Assembly: GCA_009692115.1 (NCBI GenBank)
Contig: SHZU01000002.1
Location: 1 to 64,000, forward strand
Direction: 5' to 3'
Length of the DNA stretch: 64,000 nucleotides
Source of the DNA: Gemmatimonadota bacterium
GTDB lineage: Bacteria; Gemmatimonadota; Gemmatimonadetes; Gemmatimonadales; GWC2-71-9
In this document: piece by piece, positions 26,284 to 35,506 of the stretch
How positions within the stretch are numbered: the stretch's first letter is position 1
Layout: every line of letters begins with the position of its first letter
Notes under the pieces: model-generated
What the model was told of the DNA's origin: nothing
Database searches by the model: none
The model's input: only the letters and a program-made list of their open reading frames with translations
Translations under genes and position numbers: made by a program

Positions 26284-29232
26284 ATGGGTATTTATCGCAG
26301 GATTTTGGGGCTTGGACTGGTGGCGTTGTTTGCCCTGCCCGGCGTCGTAAACGCCCAGGGACGCCAGATCTCGGGCACCGTCACGCGGAAGGCGGGCGGA
26401 GGGCCGATCAATGAGGCCGTCGTCTCCGTCGTAGGGACGGCCAACAGTACGCGGACCGATGCGCAGGGCAAATTCACGGTCGAAGCACCGGCCGGCCAAG
26501 TTCGGCTCACGGTTCGGGCCATCGGTTTCACCCGGTCGGACGCCCTCGTCTCGGGCTCGCAGGCCACCGTCAACTTCTCGCTCGACCAGGACGTCTTCAA
26601 ACTCGACGAAGTGGTTGTGTCGGGTCAGGTGACCACCGTCGAGCGCCGGAACTCGACCACCTCGATCGGCTACGTTTCGGGTGAAGACCTGACCAAAGTC
26701 GCCTCGCCCACCATCGAAGGTGCCCTCTACGGCAAGCTGGCCGGCGTGAACATCCAGGGCAACGGTGGCGCGCCGGGCGGCGGGATGCAGATGCAGATCC
26801 GGGGCAACAACACCATTCTGGGTGCCTTCGATCCGCTGTTCGTCGTCGACGGGGTCATCTACTCCAACGCCCGAATTCTCGGCGGCCGTTCGACCGTCGA
26901 CGACGGGGCCAGTGTGCTTGAGGACGACCCGGCGAACCGCTTGGCCGACATCAACCCAGCCGACATTGCGAGCATCGAGGTGCTGAAAGGCGCCGCGGCC
27001 GCGTCGATCTACGGTGCCAAGGCTGCGAGCGGCGTGGTCATCATCAAGACGATCCGCGGTGCCGCGGGGGCTACCCGGGTCAACGTGTCGCAGCGCCTGG
27101 GCACGTTCGATCTGATGCGGAAGTATGAGGCCCGGGTGTACGCCAATGTCGCGGCGGCGGTCACCTCACACGGCGCCAACGCGGGCACCTACATCGCGAG
27201 CAACCCCTTGACCCCCTACAACCACTACGAGCAGGTCTGGGGCAAAAAGCGGGTGTCGTACGAAACCGTTGCGGACGTGAGCGGCGGGACCGAAACCACT
27301 AAGTACTTCATGTCTGCCACCACCAAGCGCGACAACGCGATCGAGCCGGGCACCGGCTTCAGCCGTCAGGCGCTCCGGGTCAACATCGACCAGAGCCTGG
27401 GTTCGAAGGTCGAGATCTCGGTGTCGAGCGTGTTCAACCGCGCCGATCACGCCCGCGGTTGGGGCAACAACTGCAACAACTACGCGTGCTACGGCTATGC
27501 GCTGGCCTACATTCCGAGCTTCATCGACCTCCGGAAGCGGGCCGACGGCAGCTACGTCAACCCGTCCACCGGCGGCGGCGTCGCGTCGAATCCGCTCCAG
27601 ACGGCCGAGTTCTCCCGGAACCAGGCGGAAACGTATCGGTTCACGGGCGGCACCACGATCACCTATAAGGCGTTCACGAACGAGAAGCAAAGCCTCCGGT
27701 TCATCGCCTCGGGCGGTGCCGACTTGTTCAACCAGAACGACGAGTTGTGGTCGCCGAACGATCTGTTCTACGAGGCGTCCCAGTCGCGCCCCGGCACTTC
27801 GATCCAGAACAACGGCAAGAGCCGACAAATGAACTGGAACGTGAGCGGCATTCACAACTTCCGCTCCGGCGGACTCGGCCTCACCACCTCGGCCGGCATC
27901 CAGTATGAAGACCGCCGGTTGCTCACCAGCCGGATCACAACCGACAACTTGGTTCCCGGCCAGCAGAACGTGAACCAAGGCACCAACGTCGTCGTCGGAC
28001 AGACCCTGACCCCGGAACGGACCTTCGCGTTCTACGGTCAAGAAGACATTCAGATGTTCGATGACCGGCTCTTGGTCACCTTCGGGGCCCGGGCCGAGCG
28101 GTCGAGCGCCAACGGTGACATCGGGAAGTACTTCGTGTACCCCAGGGTGTCCGGTAAGTACAGCTTCCGCGACCTGGTGGGAGCGGGCAGCGAGTTCAAG
28201 CTCCGCGCCAGCTACGGTGAGCTTGGGAACCAGCCGAACTTCGGCAACAAGTTCACGGTGCTTGGGACGCCGCAGTTCGGCGGCCAGAACGGGTTTGCCG
28301 TCGGCACCGTGGCCGGCGATCCGACCATCGAGCCGGAACGGGTCAAAGAGGTCGAGGCCGGGTTTGACCTCAACCTCGCCAGTGGCCGGGTCAACTTGGA
28401 CGTGACGGCCTTCCGCCGCCGGACCACGAACCTGCTGCTGTCGCGGACACCGGCCCCTTCGACCGGTTTCACCAGCCAGATCATCAACGGTGGCCAGATC
28501 AGCAACAAGGGCATCGAGGTGGTGCTTGGCTTGGTGCCGATTCAGGGGCGCAACCTGAGCTGGACGTCGTCGACTTCACTGAGCGTCGTCCGGTCCAATG
28601 TCGATTCGCTCCCGGTGCCTCCGTTCCGTCCGCCGGGCTCCGGGTTCGGCGGCTTGGGCGTGTTGTTCATCGAGCAGGGCAAGTCGCTCACCCGGAAGTT
28701 CGGCCCGACGTTCAACGAGGCTGGCGTCCTGGAGCAGACCGATCTCGGCGACACCAACCCCGACTTCCGCCTCGGCTTCACGAACAGCGTGACGTACAAG
28801 AGCGTCAACTTCGCGATGACCGTCGACTGGCAGTCCGGCGGCGTGGTGACCAACCTGTCCCAGTTGCTCTATGACGACGGTCAGACGGCCAGCGACTTCG
28901 GGACTCCGGCGTACGTCGACCGGTGGACTGGTCCGCGGAGCTTCGCGGGCGCCGGCTCCGTGGGGCCCTACATTGAATCGGCCAGCTTCCTGAAGCTGCG
29001 GGAACTGTCGGTCAACTGGGGCTTGCCCAAGAGCGTGGCCCAGGCGCTGGGTATCGGCGCACGGGAGGCCCGGTTGGGTCTCACGGGCCGTGATCTGTTC
29101 TGGTCTACCCCGTACACGGGCCTGGATCCGGAGGTGTCGAACTTCGGCTCCGCCGCGATCCGAAGCGCCGTGGACGTCACTCCATACCCGCCCAGCCGCA
29201 GCGTGTTTTTCAACGTTGCCATCAGCTTCTAA
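26284..29232 (+). CDS. SusC/RagA-family TonB-linked outer membrane receptor
   Basis: 982-aa TonB-dependent transporter importing a nutrient across the outer membrane together with its SusD partner. Signal peptide MGIYRRILGLGLVALFALPG. The carboxypeptidase-regulatory-like domain (ISGTVTRKAGGGPINEAVVS) covers about residues 28-110. The plug domain follows (LAGVNIQGNGGAPGGG; VLKGAAAASIYGAKAASGVV), and then a long beta-barrel ends in an aromatic residue (FFNVAISF). GGGGAA-type ribosome-binding sequence GGGGGAA lies 5 nt before the ATG at 26284. Expression may be controlled by the long leader. If the leader is a true cobalamin riboswitch, the substrate could be a corrinoid; otherwise the substrate is unknown. 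Confidence 0.93.
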   Translation: MGIYRRILGLGLVALFALPGVVNAQGRQISGTVTRKAGGGPINEAVVSVVGTANSTRTDAQGKFTVEAPAGQVRLTVRAIGFTRSDALVSGSQATVNFSLDQDVFKLDEVVVSGQVTTVERRNSTTSIGYVSGEDLTKVASPTIEGALYGKLAGVNIQGNGGAPGGGMQMQIRGNNTILGAFDPLFVVDGVIYSNARILGGRSTVDDGASVLEDDPANRLADINPADIASIEVLKGAAAASIYGAKAASGVVIIKTIRGAAGATRVNVSQRLGTFDLMRKYEARVYANVAAAVTSHGANAGTYIASNPLTPYNHYEQVWGKKRVSYETVADVSGGTETTKYFMSATTKRDNAIEPGTGFSRQALRVNIDQSLGSKVEISVSSVFNRADHARGWGNNCNNYACYGYALAYIPSFIDLRKRADGSYVNPSTGGGVASNPLQTAEFSRNQAETYRFTGGTTITYKAFTNEKQSLRFIASGGADLFNQNDELWSPNDLFYEASQSRPGTSIQNNGKSRQMNWNVSGIHNFRSGGLGLTTSAGIQYEDRRLLTSRITTDNLVPGQQNVNQGTNVVVGQTLTPERTFAFYGQEDIQMFDDRLLVTFGARAERSSANGDIGKYFVYPRVSGKYSFRDLVGAGSEFKLRASYGELGNQPNFGNKFTVLGTPQFGGQNGFAVGTVAGDPTIEPERVKEVEAGFDLNLASGRVNLDVTAFRRRTTNLLLSRTPAPSTGFTSQIINGGQISNKGIEVVLGLVPIQGRNLSWTSSTSLSVVRSNVDSLPVPPFRPPGSGFGGLGVLFIEQGKSLTRKFGPTFNEAGVLEQTDLGDTNPDFRLGFTNSVTYKSVNFAMTVDWQSGGVVTNLSQLLYDDGQTASDFGTPAYVDRWTGPRSFAGAGSVGPYIESASFLKLRELSVNWGLPKSVAQALGIGAREARLGLTGRDLFWSTPYTGLDPEVSNFGSAAIRSAVDVTPYPPSRSVFFNVAISF

Positions 29233-29250
29233 CGGGGAACCTAACGAGCC

Positions 29251-30678
29251 ATGACTAACACTCGAATTGTGACGACGTTGGGTTTCGGTGCGCTGGTGTT
29301 CACGGCGGCCTGCTCCGACAAGCACTACGACATCCTCAACACCAACGCCCCGACGGTCGAACAGCTGACCGGCGCCCCGAGCAAGGCTATTCTGGCCCGG
29401 GCCGCGTTAGGGGCCGTTGCGCGGATCAATGGGGACCTCGGCGGCGAAATGTCGTTCTACGCGATCTTTGGCCGGGAGGGCTACAATCTCCTCGGGAACG
29501 ATCCCCGGTTGACCCAGGAGATGCTCCGGGGTCCGCTCGAGGCCGGCGGGTTTGGCGGAGCCAATTGGCAGGGCAAGTTCATTGCCCTGCGAACCATCAA
29601 CACGTATTTGGCCTCGATCGACGCGGCCGCCGACATGACTGCGGCGGAAAAGGCCGCCTCCAAGGGCTTCGGGCAGACGTTGAAGGCGGTGCTGTTCCAC
29701 CGCTTGATCGTCCGCAATGGGTCGCTGGGTACGCCGATCCGGGTCGATGCCGACCTCGACGCGGCCCCGGCTCCGTTCGTGAGTCAAGCCAACACCTACG
29801 CCTATCTGGTGGCCTTGCTCGACTCCGCCAAGACCAACTTGTTGGCCGGCGGCTCGGCCTTCCCGTTTGGTACCCCTCCGGGCTTCGAAACGACCCAAAC
29901 CCCGGCGAACTTCCTCAAGTTCAATCGGGCATTGGCGGCCAAGGTCCACGTTCATCGGGCCACCCTGGCCAACGCCGGAAACTCGTCCTACACCGCTGCC
30001 CTCACCGCTCTTGGCGAGTCATTCGTCAACTCGGCGGGTAGTTTGAACGACGGAGCCTACTACGCCTTCTCCACGGCTTCCGGTGAGCCGAACAATCCGA
30101 TCACCGAAGGTCTGGCCGCCCAGCGGTTTTACGTCCACCCGTCGATCCTCACGGGCGCCCAGTTGAAGGACAACGGCCAGCCGGACAACCGGCTGACTTC
30201 GAAGACGGCCCTTGCCATCGGCGCCGGCGCCAACCGGGTGACCGGCGGGCTGACCGGAACTCATAAGCCCACGACGTACAACACGTCCGCGGGCAATCCT
30301 GACTTGGGAGCCGACGTGGCCATCATCCGGAACGAGGAGTTGATCCTCCTTCGCGCCGAAGCCAACTGGTTTGCGGGTTCGAAGCAGTCGGCTATCGATG
30401 ACATCAACACCATTCGGACCCGGGCCGGTGGCCTTGGACCGGTGTCGTTGACCCCCGCCAGCACCAACGATCAGTTCGTCGCCGCGTTGATGTACGAGCG
30501 GCTCTACTCGTTGTTGTGGGAACAGGGAACCCGGTGGGTTGATGCCCGCCGGTTCGGCAAGAACGCCACGCTCCCAATCGACCGGGCCGGCGACGTGATC
30601 TTCCCGAACATGCTGATCCTGGCCGCCGAGTGCGATGCTCGCGGCCTCGCCGTCCCGTGCACCCCGCCGGTTCAGTAA
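29251..30678 (+). CDS. SusD/RagB-family substrate-binding lipoprotein
   Basis: 475-aa lipoprotein partner of the SusC-like receptor, 18 nt downstream. The N-terminus ends in a lipobox (FTAACSDKHYDILN), with Cys the anchor. TPR-like helices follow (FIALRTINTYLASIDAA; FGQTLKAVLFHRLI). The C-terminal region has the SusD signature IIRNEELILLRAEANWF, INTIRTRAGGLGPV and YERLYSLLWEQGTRWVDARR. It caps the barrel at the cell surface and binds substrate. A strong terminator follows 24 nt after the stop, so the unit is bicistronic. Confidence 0.92.
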   Translation: MTNTRIVTTLGFGALVFTAACSDKHYDILNTNAPTVEQLTGAPSKAILARAALGAVARINGDLGGEMSFYAIFGREGYNLLGNDPRLTQEMLRGPLEAGGFGGANWQGKFIALRTINTYLASIDAAADMTAAEKAASKGFGQTLKAVLFHRLIVRNGSLGTPIRVDADLDAAPAPFVSQANTYAYLVALLDSAKTNLLAGGSAFPFGTPPGFETTQTPANFLKFNRALAAKVHVHRATLANAGNSSYTAALTALGESFVNSAGSLNDGAYYAFSTASGEPNNPITEGLAAQRFYVHPSILTGAQLKDNGQPDNRLTSKTALAIGAGANRVTGGLTGTHKPTTYNTSAGNPDLGADVAIIRNEELILLRAEANWFAGSKQSAIDDINTIRTRAGGLGPVSLTPASTNDQFVAALMYERLYSLLWEQGTRWVDARRFGKNATLPIDRAGDVIFPNMLILAAECDARGLAVPCTPPVQ

Positions 30679-30702
30679 CCAACCCGGCGGTACCTGAACG
30701 AA

Positions 30703-30738
30703 AAAAGGAGGTCGGGGCTCACGCCCCGGCCTCCTTTT
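30703..30738 (+). terminator. Terminator of the susCD operon
   Basis: A 16-bp stem with one T-G wobble, AAAAGGAGGTCGGGGC (30703-30718) with GCCCCGGCCTCCTTTT (30723-30738), TCAC loop, flanked by A-run and T-run. It works in both directions and also lies downstream of the convergent FTCD gene. Confidence 0.92.
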
Positions 30739-30751
30739 CCTTCCCCCCCCA

Positions 30752-30779
30752 GCCGAGCGCCGAGCCCCGAGTGCCGAGT
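30752..30779. repeat. GCCGAGY heptamer array, 4 units
   Basis: Four contiguous 7-base units, GCCGAGC GCCGAGC CCCGAGT GCCGAGT, ending 2 bases from the TAG stop of the minus-strand FTCD gene. Same family as the arrays at 36531, 41641, 48803, 57863 and 62785. Confidence 0.85.
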
Positions 30780-30780
30780 T

Positions 30781-32406
30781 CTAGATCCTCAAATCCACCA
30801 GCACCCGAATCTCCTGCTCCAACCCGCCCACCTCAGCCGCCATTCCCTCACCCGCTCGAACCCACGCCTCAACCGCTTCAGGATCCTTGAGCCCGGCAAG
30901 ATTGGTCCGCACGTTGAGCCAGGCCCCCAGGACGGCGCTCCGGGCACAAAGGGCACCCACGCCCGCGTCGGAGGCCGAGGCCGGATTGCCGTGCTCCGCC
31001 ATGGCTTTGAGCAGCGGGAAGCTGGCAAAGGCGGCCTCCATGACTCGGTAGGGGACCTCAATGGCTCCCCGATTGGCCGTCTCGAGCGCCTCCGCCCGCG
31101 TCGCTTGTTCCTCTGACGTCCCCTTTGGCAGGCCGAGCGCCGCCATGACCCGGTTGAAGGCCTGGGTATCCTCGTCGACCAACCGAAGTAGTTCGTCCTT
31201 CAGGGCCTGGCCGCGGACGGCCCACTCCGAAAACTCCTCCCACCGGGCATCCCAGCCCCGCTTGTGGGAGGAAAGATTGGCCACCATAGTGCCTAGGCCG
31301 GCGCCAAGGGCGCCCAGGAGCGCCGCAACCGACCCGCCGCCTGGGGCGACGGATTCACTGGCCGTCTCGTTGACGAACCCGGTAACGGACCGGTCAATCA
31401 GCCGTTTGGTGGCGGTGGTGGCTCGGAGCTTGTACTCGATGATCCGCTTCTCGGGCAGGAACGGCCCGAGCTCGTCGAGACCCAGAGATTTGACCGCGAT
31501 GTGGATCAAATCGGATTCCGACACCCCCAACGAGCGTTGCTGCTTCCGGAGGAAGTAGCGCCCGGCCGCGAGCATCGTCTCGAGCGGGACCAGTCCTACC
31601 AACTCGGAACCGGTCACCCGGATGCCCCGCTGCCCGGCCGCCCGGCACACCTCGTCAAACGCCACGTGCAACGGCGTGACCGCCAGGTTGGTCAGGTTCA
31701 TCGAGACCTGCGCCACCCCGTACTCGTCGATGTACCACCCGATGGCCTTGACTGCTTTCAGGGTCCCGGGCAAGCCCGGGCGCCCGGCTTCCCGGACATC
31801 GAACGCAATGGCGTTGGCCCGCCGAGTCGACGTGGTGCTGAGATTGAGGTTGAACGCCACCAGAAAATCGCGGGCCCCGATGACCGTCGCCCCGGTGTGG
31901 GGGTTGAACACGGCGGGGCCGAAATCGGGTTGCCAGGCCGGATCCTGGATTTTCTTGAAGAACCCCTCGTATTCGCCGGCCCGGATCGCCGCCAGGTTCT
32001 TTCGCGCCGGGTTGGTCTGGGCATCCTCGTAGAGGTAGACCGGGATCCCGAGTTCGGTCCCGACCCGCCGGGCCAACGCCACCGCGTGGCGCGCCGTCTC
32101 CTCCATCGAGATCCCGGCAATCGGAATCAACGGGCAGACGTCGGTGGCTCCCATTCGCGGATGCTCCCCCGTGTGGCGGCGCATGTCGATCAGCTGGCCG
32201 GCGAGCTTGATGGCCCGGAACGCGGCCTCGGTCACCCGGTCCGGCGCCCCTGCCAGGGTGACCACGGTTCGGTTGGTCGACTTGCCCGGGTCAACGTGGA
32301 GCAGGGACACCCCCTCGACTCGCTCGATCTCGTCGGTGATCTGCCGGATAATGCCGAGGTCTCGGCCTTCGCTGAAATTGGGAACGCATTCGATCAGTTG
32401 ACGCAT
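30781..32406 (-). CDS. Glutamate formimidoyltransferase / formimidoyl-THF cyclodeaminase (fused)
   Basis: Bifunctional FTCD of 541 aa, the same length as the animal enzyme. Residues of about 1-325 are the formiminotransferase (CVPNFSEGRD; HVDPGKSTNRTVVTLAG; MRRHTGEHPRMGATDVCPLI, including the substrate-binding His). Residues of about 335-541 are the cyclodeaminase (SVAPGGGSVAALLGALGAG). It transfers the formimino group from N-formiminoglutamate to tetrahydrofolate and then releases ammonia, the step after HutI. ATG at 32406; the divergent amidase starts 47 bases away. The stop is followed by a heptamer array. Confidence 0.95.
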   Translation of the reverse strand: MRQLIECVPNFSEGRDLGIIRQITDEIERVEGVSLLHVDPGKSTNRTVVTLAGAPDRVTEAAFRAIKLAGQLIDMRRHTGEHPRMGATDVCPLIPIAGISMEETARHAVALARRVGTELGIPVYLYEDAQTNPARKNLAAIRAGEYEGFFKKIQDPAWQPDFGPAVFNPHTGATVIGARDFLVAFNLNLSTTSTRRANAIAFDVREAGRPGLPGTLKAVKAIGWYIDEYGVAQVSMNLTNLAVTPLHVAFDEVCRAAGQRGIRVTGSELVGLVPLETMLAAGRYFLRKQQRSLGVSESDLIHIAVKSLGLDELGPFLPEKRIIEYKLRATTATKRLIDRSVTGFVNETASESVAPGGGSVAALLGALGAGLGTMVANLSSHKRGWDARWEEFSEWAVRGQALKDELLRLVDEDTQAFNRVMAALGLPKGTSEEQATRAEALETANRGAIEVPYRVMEAAFASFPLLKAMAEHGNPASASDAGVGALCARSAVLGAWLNVRTNLAGLKDPEAVEAWVRAGEGMAAEVGGLEQEIRVLVDLRI

Positions 32407-32452
32407 AGACCGTGGGTGGCTTGTTTCCCTAAATCTACCTCTGGAACCCGTC

Positions 32453-34198
32453 ATGATGAACCGCGCTGATCTCGGCGTTGACCGCCGCTCCTTTCTCGCC
32501 TTCTGCTCGGTGGCGGGCGTTGGCCATCCGGTGTTCGCCGAGGCGCTCTGGCGGAAGGCCGAGGCCGCGGGGTTGCCCCCGACCGGATCGCCAGGGCAGG
32601 GCATCGTAGTCACGAAGGACATGGTGACGGCCGCCGCCGCCATGATCGGGCTCGAGTTCTCCGACGCCGAGAAAGACGAATTGGTGCAGACCCTTGGGGG
32701 AACCCTGGGCTTGGTGGTCCAATCGCGGACCGTCACCCTCCCGAACTCGGTGGGGCCGGCCCTTCGGTTCGATCCCGAACTCCCCGGAAAGGCGGTCAAG
32801 TCCACGCCGAGACTCCGGGTAGCCGATGACAAACGGCGGGCTCCTCCGGCAACCCGGCCCGCCGCCGATCCGGATCTGGCGTTTCTCACCGTCACCGAAC
32901 TGGCCGATCTGGTTCGGTCCCGCCAACTGACGGCTACGGAGTTGACCCAGCTCTACCTCGGCCGGCTTCGGCGCCACGGGCCCACCCTCCAATGCGTCGT
33001 GACGCTGACGGAGGATCGCGCCGTGAGCCAGGCCCGTCAGGCCGATGAGGAGATCAAGGCCGGCCGGTATCGGGGCCCGCTGCACGGGATTCCCTGGGGC
33101 GCCAAGGACCTTTTTTCCGTCCCGGGCTACCCCACCACCTGGGGCACGGGACCGTTCCGCGATCAGGTCTTGGGTGACACCGCCACCGTGGTCGAACGCC
33201 TTGATCGGGCCGGGGCGATCTTGGTGGCCAAGTTGACGTTGGGCGAGTTGGCGATGGGCGATGTCTGGTTCGGCGGCACCACCAAGAATCCGTGGAAGCT
33301 CGATCAGGGCGCCAGTGGTTCGTCAGCCGGTCCCGGGTCGGCCACCGCCGCCGGGCTGGTCGGTTTCAGCGTCGGGACCGAAACGTTAGGCTCGATCGTG
33401 TCACCCTCGGACCGGAACGGCGTTGCCGGGCTCCGGCCAACCTACGGCCGGGTCAGCCGGCACGGGGCGATGGCGCTCTCCTGGACCATGGACAAGGCCG
33501 GCCCGATGTGCCGCTCGGCGGAAGACTGCGGCTTGGTGCTCGACGCGATTCACGGGGCCGATGGCAAGGACCCGAGCGCCGTCGACCGGCCCTATGGGTG
33601 GCGGGCGGACCGGAAGATCGCCGGCCTCCGAATCGGCTATTTGAAATCGGCGTTCGACGCAGAGCATCCCACCAAACGGTGGGATACCGAGGCGCTCACC
33701 GCCCTTCGTGCCCTCGGGATCGAGCTCGTGCCGGTCGAATTGGTCACCGAAATTCCAGTCGGCTCCCTCCGGATCATCCTCCAGGCTGAGTCGGCGGCCG
33801 CCTTCGACGATCTCACCCGTTCCAATCGCGATGACCTGATGACCCGGCAGGGGCGGGGCAGCTGGCCCGGCAACTTCCGGGCATCCCGCTTCATTCCGGC
33901 CGTCGAATACATCAACGCCAACCGGGCCCGGACGATCCTGATGCGCGATATGGACCGGTTCATGGAACCGCTGGATGTGTTCGTGATGCCGAGCTTCGGC
34001 GGAAACATGCTGATGGCCACCAACCTGACCGGGCATCCGTCCCTGACGGTGCCGAACGGCTGGCGTGACGATGGCACTCCGGTCAGTATTTCGTTCGTCG
34101 GGAAGCTCTTCGGCGAGGCGGACCTGTTGGCGGTGGGCAAGGCCTTTCAGGACGCGACGGGGTTCCACCGGAAACACCCCGACGCCTTCAAGGTCTGA
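32453..34198 (+). CDS. Amidase (amidase signature family), Tat-exported
   Basis: 581 aa. The N-terminus has DRRSFLAFCSVAGVG, a probable Tat signal. The amidase signature triad is visible: Lys in IPWGAKDLFSV, the cis-Ser and nucleophile Ser in QGASGSSAGPGSATAAG and SVGTETLGSIVSP. Residues of about 25-140 form an N-terminal extension typical of exported aspartyl/glutamyl amidotransferase-like amidases (TVTELADLVRSRQL starts the common core). Hydrolyses an amide in the periplasm; the substrate is unknown. It ends 10 bases from the convergent CPXCG gene. Confidence 0.9.
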   Translation: MMNRADLGVDRRSFLAFCSVAGVGHPVFAEALWRKAEAAGLPPTGSPGQGIVVTKDMVTAAAAMIGLEFSDAEKDELVQTLGGTLGLVVQSRTVTLPNSVGPALRFDPELPGKAVKSTPRLRVADDKRRAPPATRPAADPDLAFLTVTELADLVRSRQLTATELTQLYLGRLRRHGPTLQCVVTLTEDRAVSQARQADEEIKAGRYRGPLHGIPWGAKDLFSVPGYPTTWGTGPFRDQVLGDTATVVERLDRAGAILVAKLTLGELAMGDVWFGGTTKNPWKLDQGASGSSAGPGSATAAGLVGFSVGTETLGSIVSPSDRNGVAGLRPTYGRVSRHGAMALSWTMDKAGPMCRSAEDCGLVLDAIHGADGKDPSAVDRPYGWRADRKIAGLRIGYLKSAFDAEHPTKRWDTEALTALRALGIELVPVELVTEIPVGSLRIILQAESAAAFDDLTRSNRDDLMTRQGRGSWPGNFRASRFIPAVEYINANRARTILMRDMDRFMEPLDVFVMPSFGGNMLMATNLTGHPSLTVPNGWRDDGTPVSISFVGKLFGEADLLAVGKAFQDATGFHRKHPDAFKV

Positions 34199-34208
34199 GG
34201 GTCCGGGG

Positions 34209-34466
34209 TCAGTCGCCTCCCTCGGCCCAAACTCGCGCTTGGCCTTGGTCGTCGTACTGCACCTGGACCTTCCAGGGCCGGCAACAGACTTGGCAGTCCT
34301 CGACGTACTCCTGGTCGTTGCCACCGTCCGGATCGATCGTGATCGACATGGTTTCGCCGCAATAGGGGCACGTCACCTCGGCCTCGGTGTCATGTGACTG
34401 GTCCTCGGGGTCGTCATTTTCCCGCGGCCTCCAATCGCCTTCGGAATCATCTTCCTTCTTTGCCAT
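34209..34466 (-). CDS. CPXCG-motif cysteine-rich zinc-ribbon protein
   Basis: 85-aa protein with an acidic, disordered N-half (KKEDDSEGDWRPRENDD) and a C-terminal zinc ribbon, TCPYCGETMSITID then YVEDCQVCCRPWKVQV. This is the small CPXCG family; the second knuckle has CxxCC rather than CxxC. Molecular function is unknown. ATG at 34466 with AAAGGCG upstream. It is the last gene after the proline-racemase-like gene (10-nt gap). Confidence 0.8.
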   Translation of the reverse strand: MAKKEDDSEGDWRPRENDDPEDQSHDTEAEVTCPYCGETMSITIDPDGGNDQEYVEDCQVCCRPWKVQVQYDDQGQARVWAEGGD

Positions 34467-34476
34467 CCAACGCCTT

Positions 34477-35506
34477 TCAGTCGGTTCGTTCAGCCATTCG
34501 TGCCCCGAGCACGAATCCTTTACCCAACGAATCATCCGGATCCAGCCAATACTCCGCCCGCCCCGTCACAAAGGCTCGACCGTCAACCCGCGGGATGACC
34601 GCGGCATGAGGGCCGAATCTGGTCCGTTCGACGATTGATCCGCCGAAAACGCTGCCCACAATGCTCTCGATCAGGATTCGCTCGCTCTCGGCAAGTTGCC
34701 CTCGGGCGGAGAGGATTGCCAGTCGGCCGGCCACCCCGGTGCCGGTCGGCGACCGGTCGACCTCCCCGTCCGCAAAGACACACACGTGCCGGCTATGTCC
34801 CCCCGGGCCCTCCGCCGGGCCGGTCAGGATGGTCCCGTAGAGGAAGCTCAACGCGGGTTCAAACGGGTGGGGAATCGGCCGGGCCCGGGCCACGGCCACC
34901 TTGATCGCTTGCCCGGCTTGAATCAGGTCGTCCACCAGGGCCGGAATCAATGCGGGCCCGAGCGACGGGGCGTCGACGTAGGCATAGAAGGCTCCGCCGA
35001 AACCAAGATCGTAGCTCACCGGGCCGATGCCGGGCACGGTGATGGTTTGGTCGAGGGCCAGCGCAAACGACGGGACGTTGAGGAAAGGACACCGATTCCA
35101 CCCGCCCGGACACCACCTGGACGGACGCCCGAATCAGCCCGGCCGGCGAGTCGATGCCGATCTGGGTGACCGGTTCGGAGGCCTTGACCATGCCGGTTTC
35201 GACGGCCACCGTGGCCAGCGCGATGATCCCGTGCCCGCACATCGTGCTGAACCCGGCGTTGTGCATGAACAGCACACCGAGGTCCGCTCCGGGCGAAACC
35301 GGCTCGGTCACGAAGCACCCGTACATGTCGGCATGGCCCCTCGGCTCAAGCATCAACAGCCGGCGGACGTCATCGAGATGAGCCTCGGCATAGGCTCGCT
35401 TGGCGATCATTGTCGCGCCGGGTATCGGAGGCGCCCCGCCGGTCACGACCCGAAAGGGCTCGCCGCCGGTGTGCGACTCGACCACCGTGAGGGGCGGGGG
35501 GATCAT
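34477..35506 (-). pseudogene. Trans-3-hydroxyproline dehydratase-like (proline racemase family), one apparent frameshift
   Basis: The N-terminal half (HTGGEPFRVVTGG; STMCGHGIIALAT, catalytic Cys about residue 90) and the C-terminal half (GPVSYDLGFGGAFYAYVDA; DGEVDRSPTGTGVAGRLA) lie in different frames. The break is at TTT in the mRNA (AAA at 35084-35086): GTG TCC TTT CCT should read VSFLNVPSFALALDQT, and removing one T, or a +1 slip on UUU-C, restores it. The second active-site position is Thr (SPTGTG) instead of Cys. In this family a Cys/Thr pair marks trans-3-hydroxy-L-proline dehydratases rather than racemases or epimerases. The start ATGA overlaps the aguA stop; ATG at 35515 is an alternative. 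Confidence 0.75.

Noticed and set aside
34477-35506. Hydroxyproline dehydratase-like gene as a selenoprotein or a Cys/Cys proline racemase
   Set aside because: The interruption is a frame change, not a UGA, and the second catalytic residue is an ordinary Thr codon.
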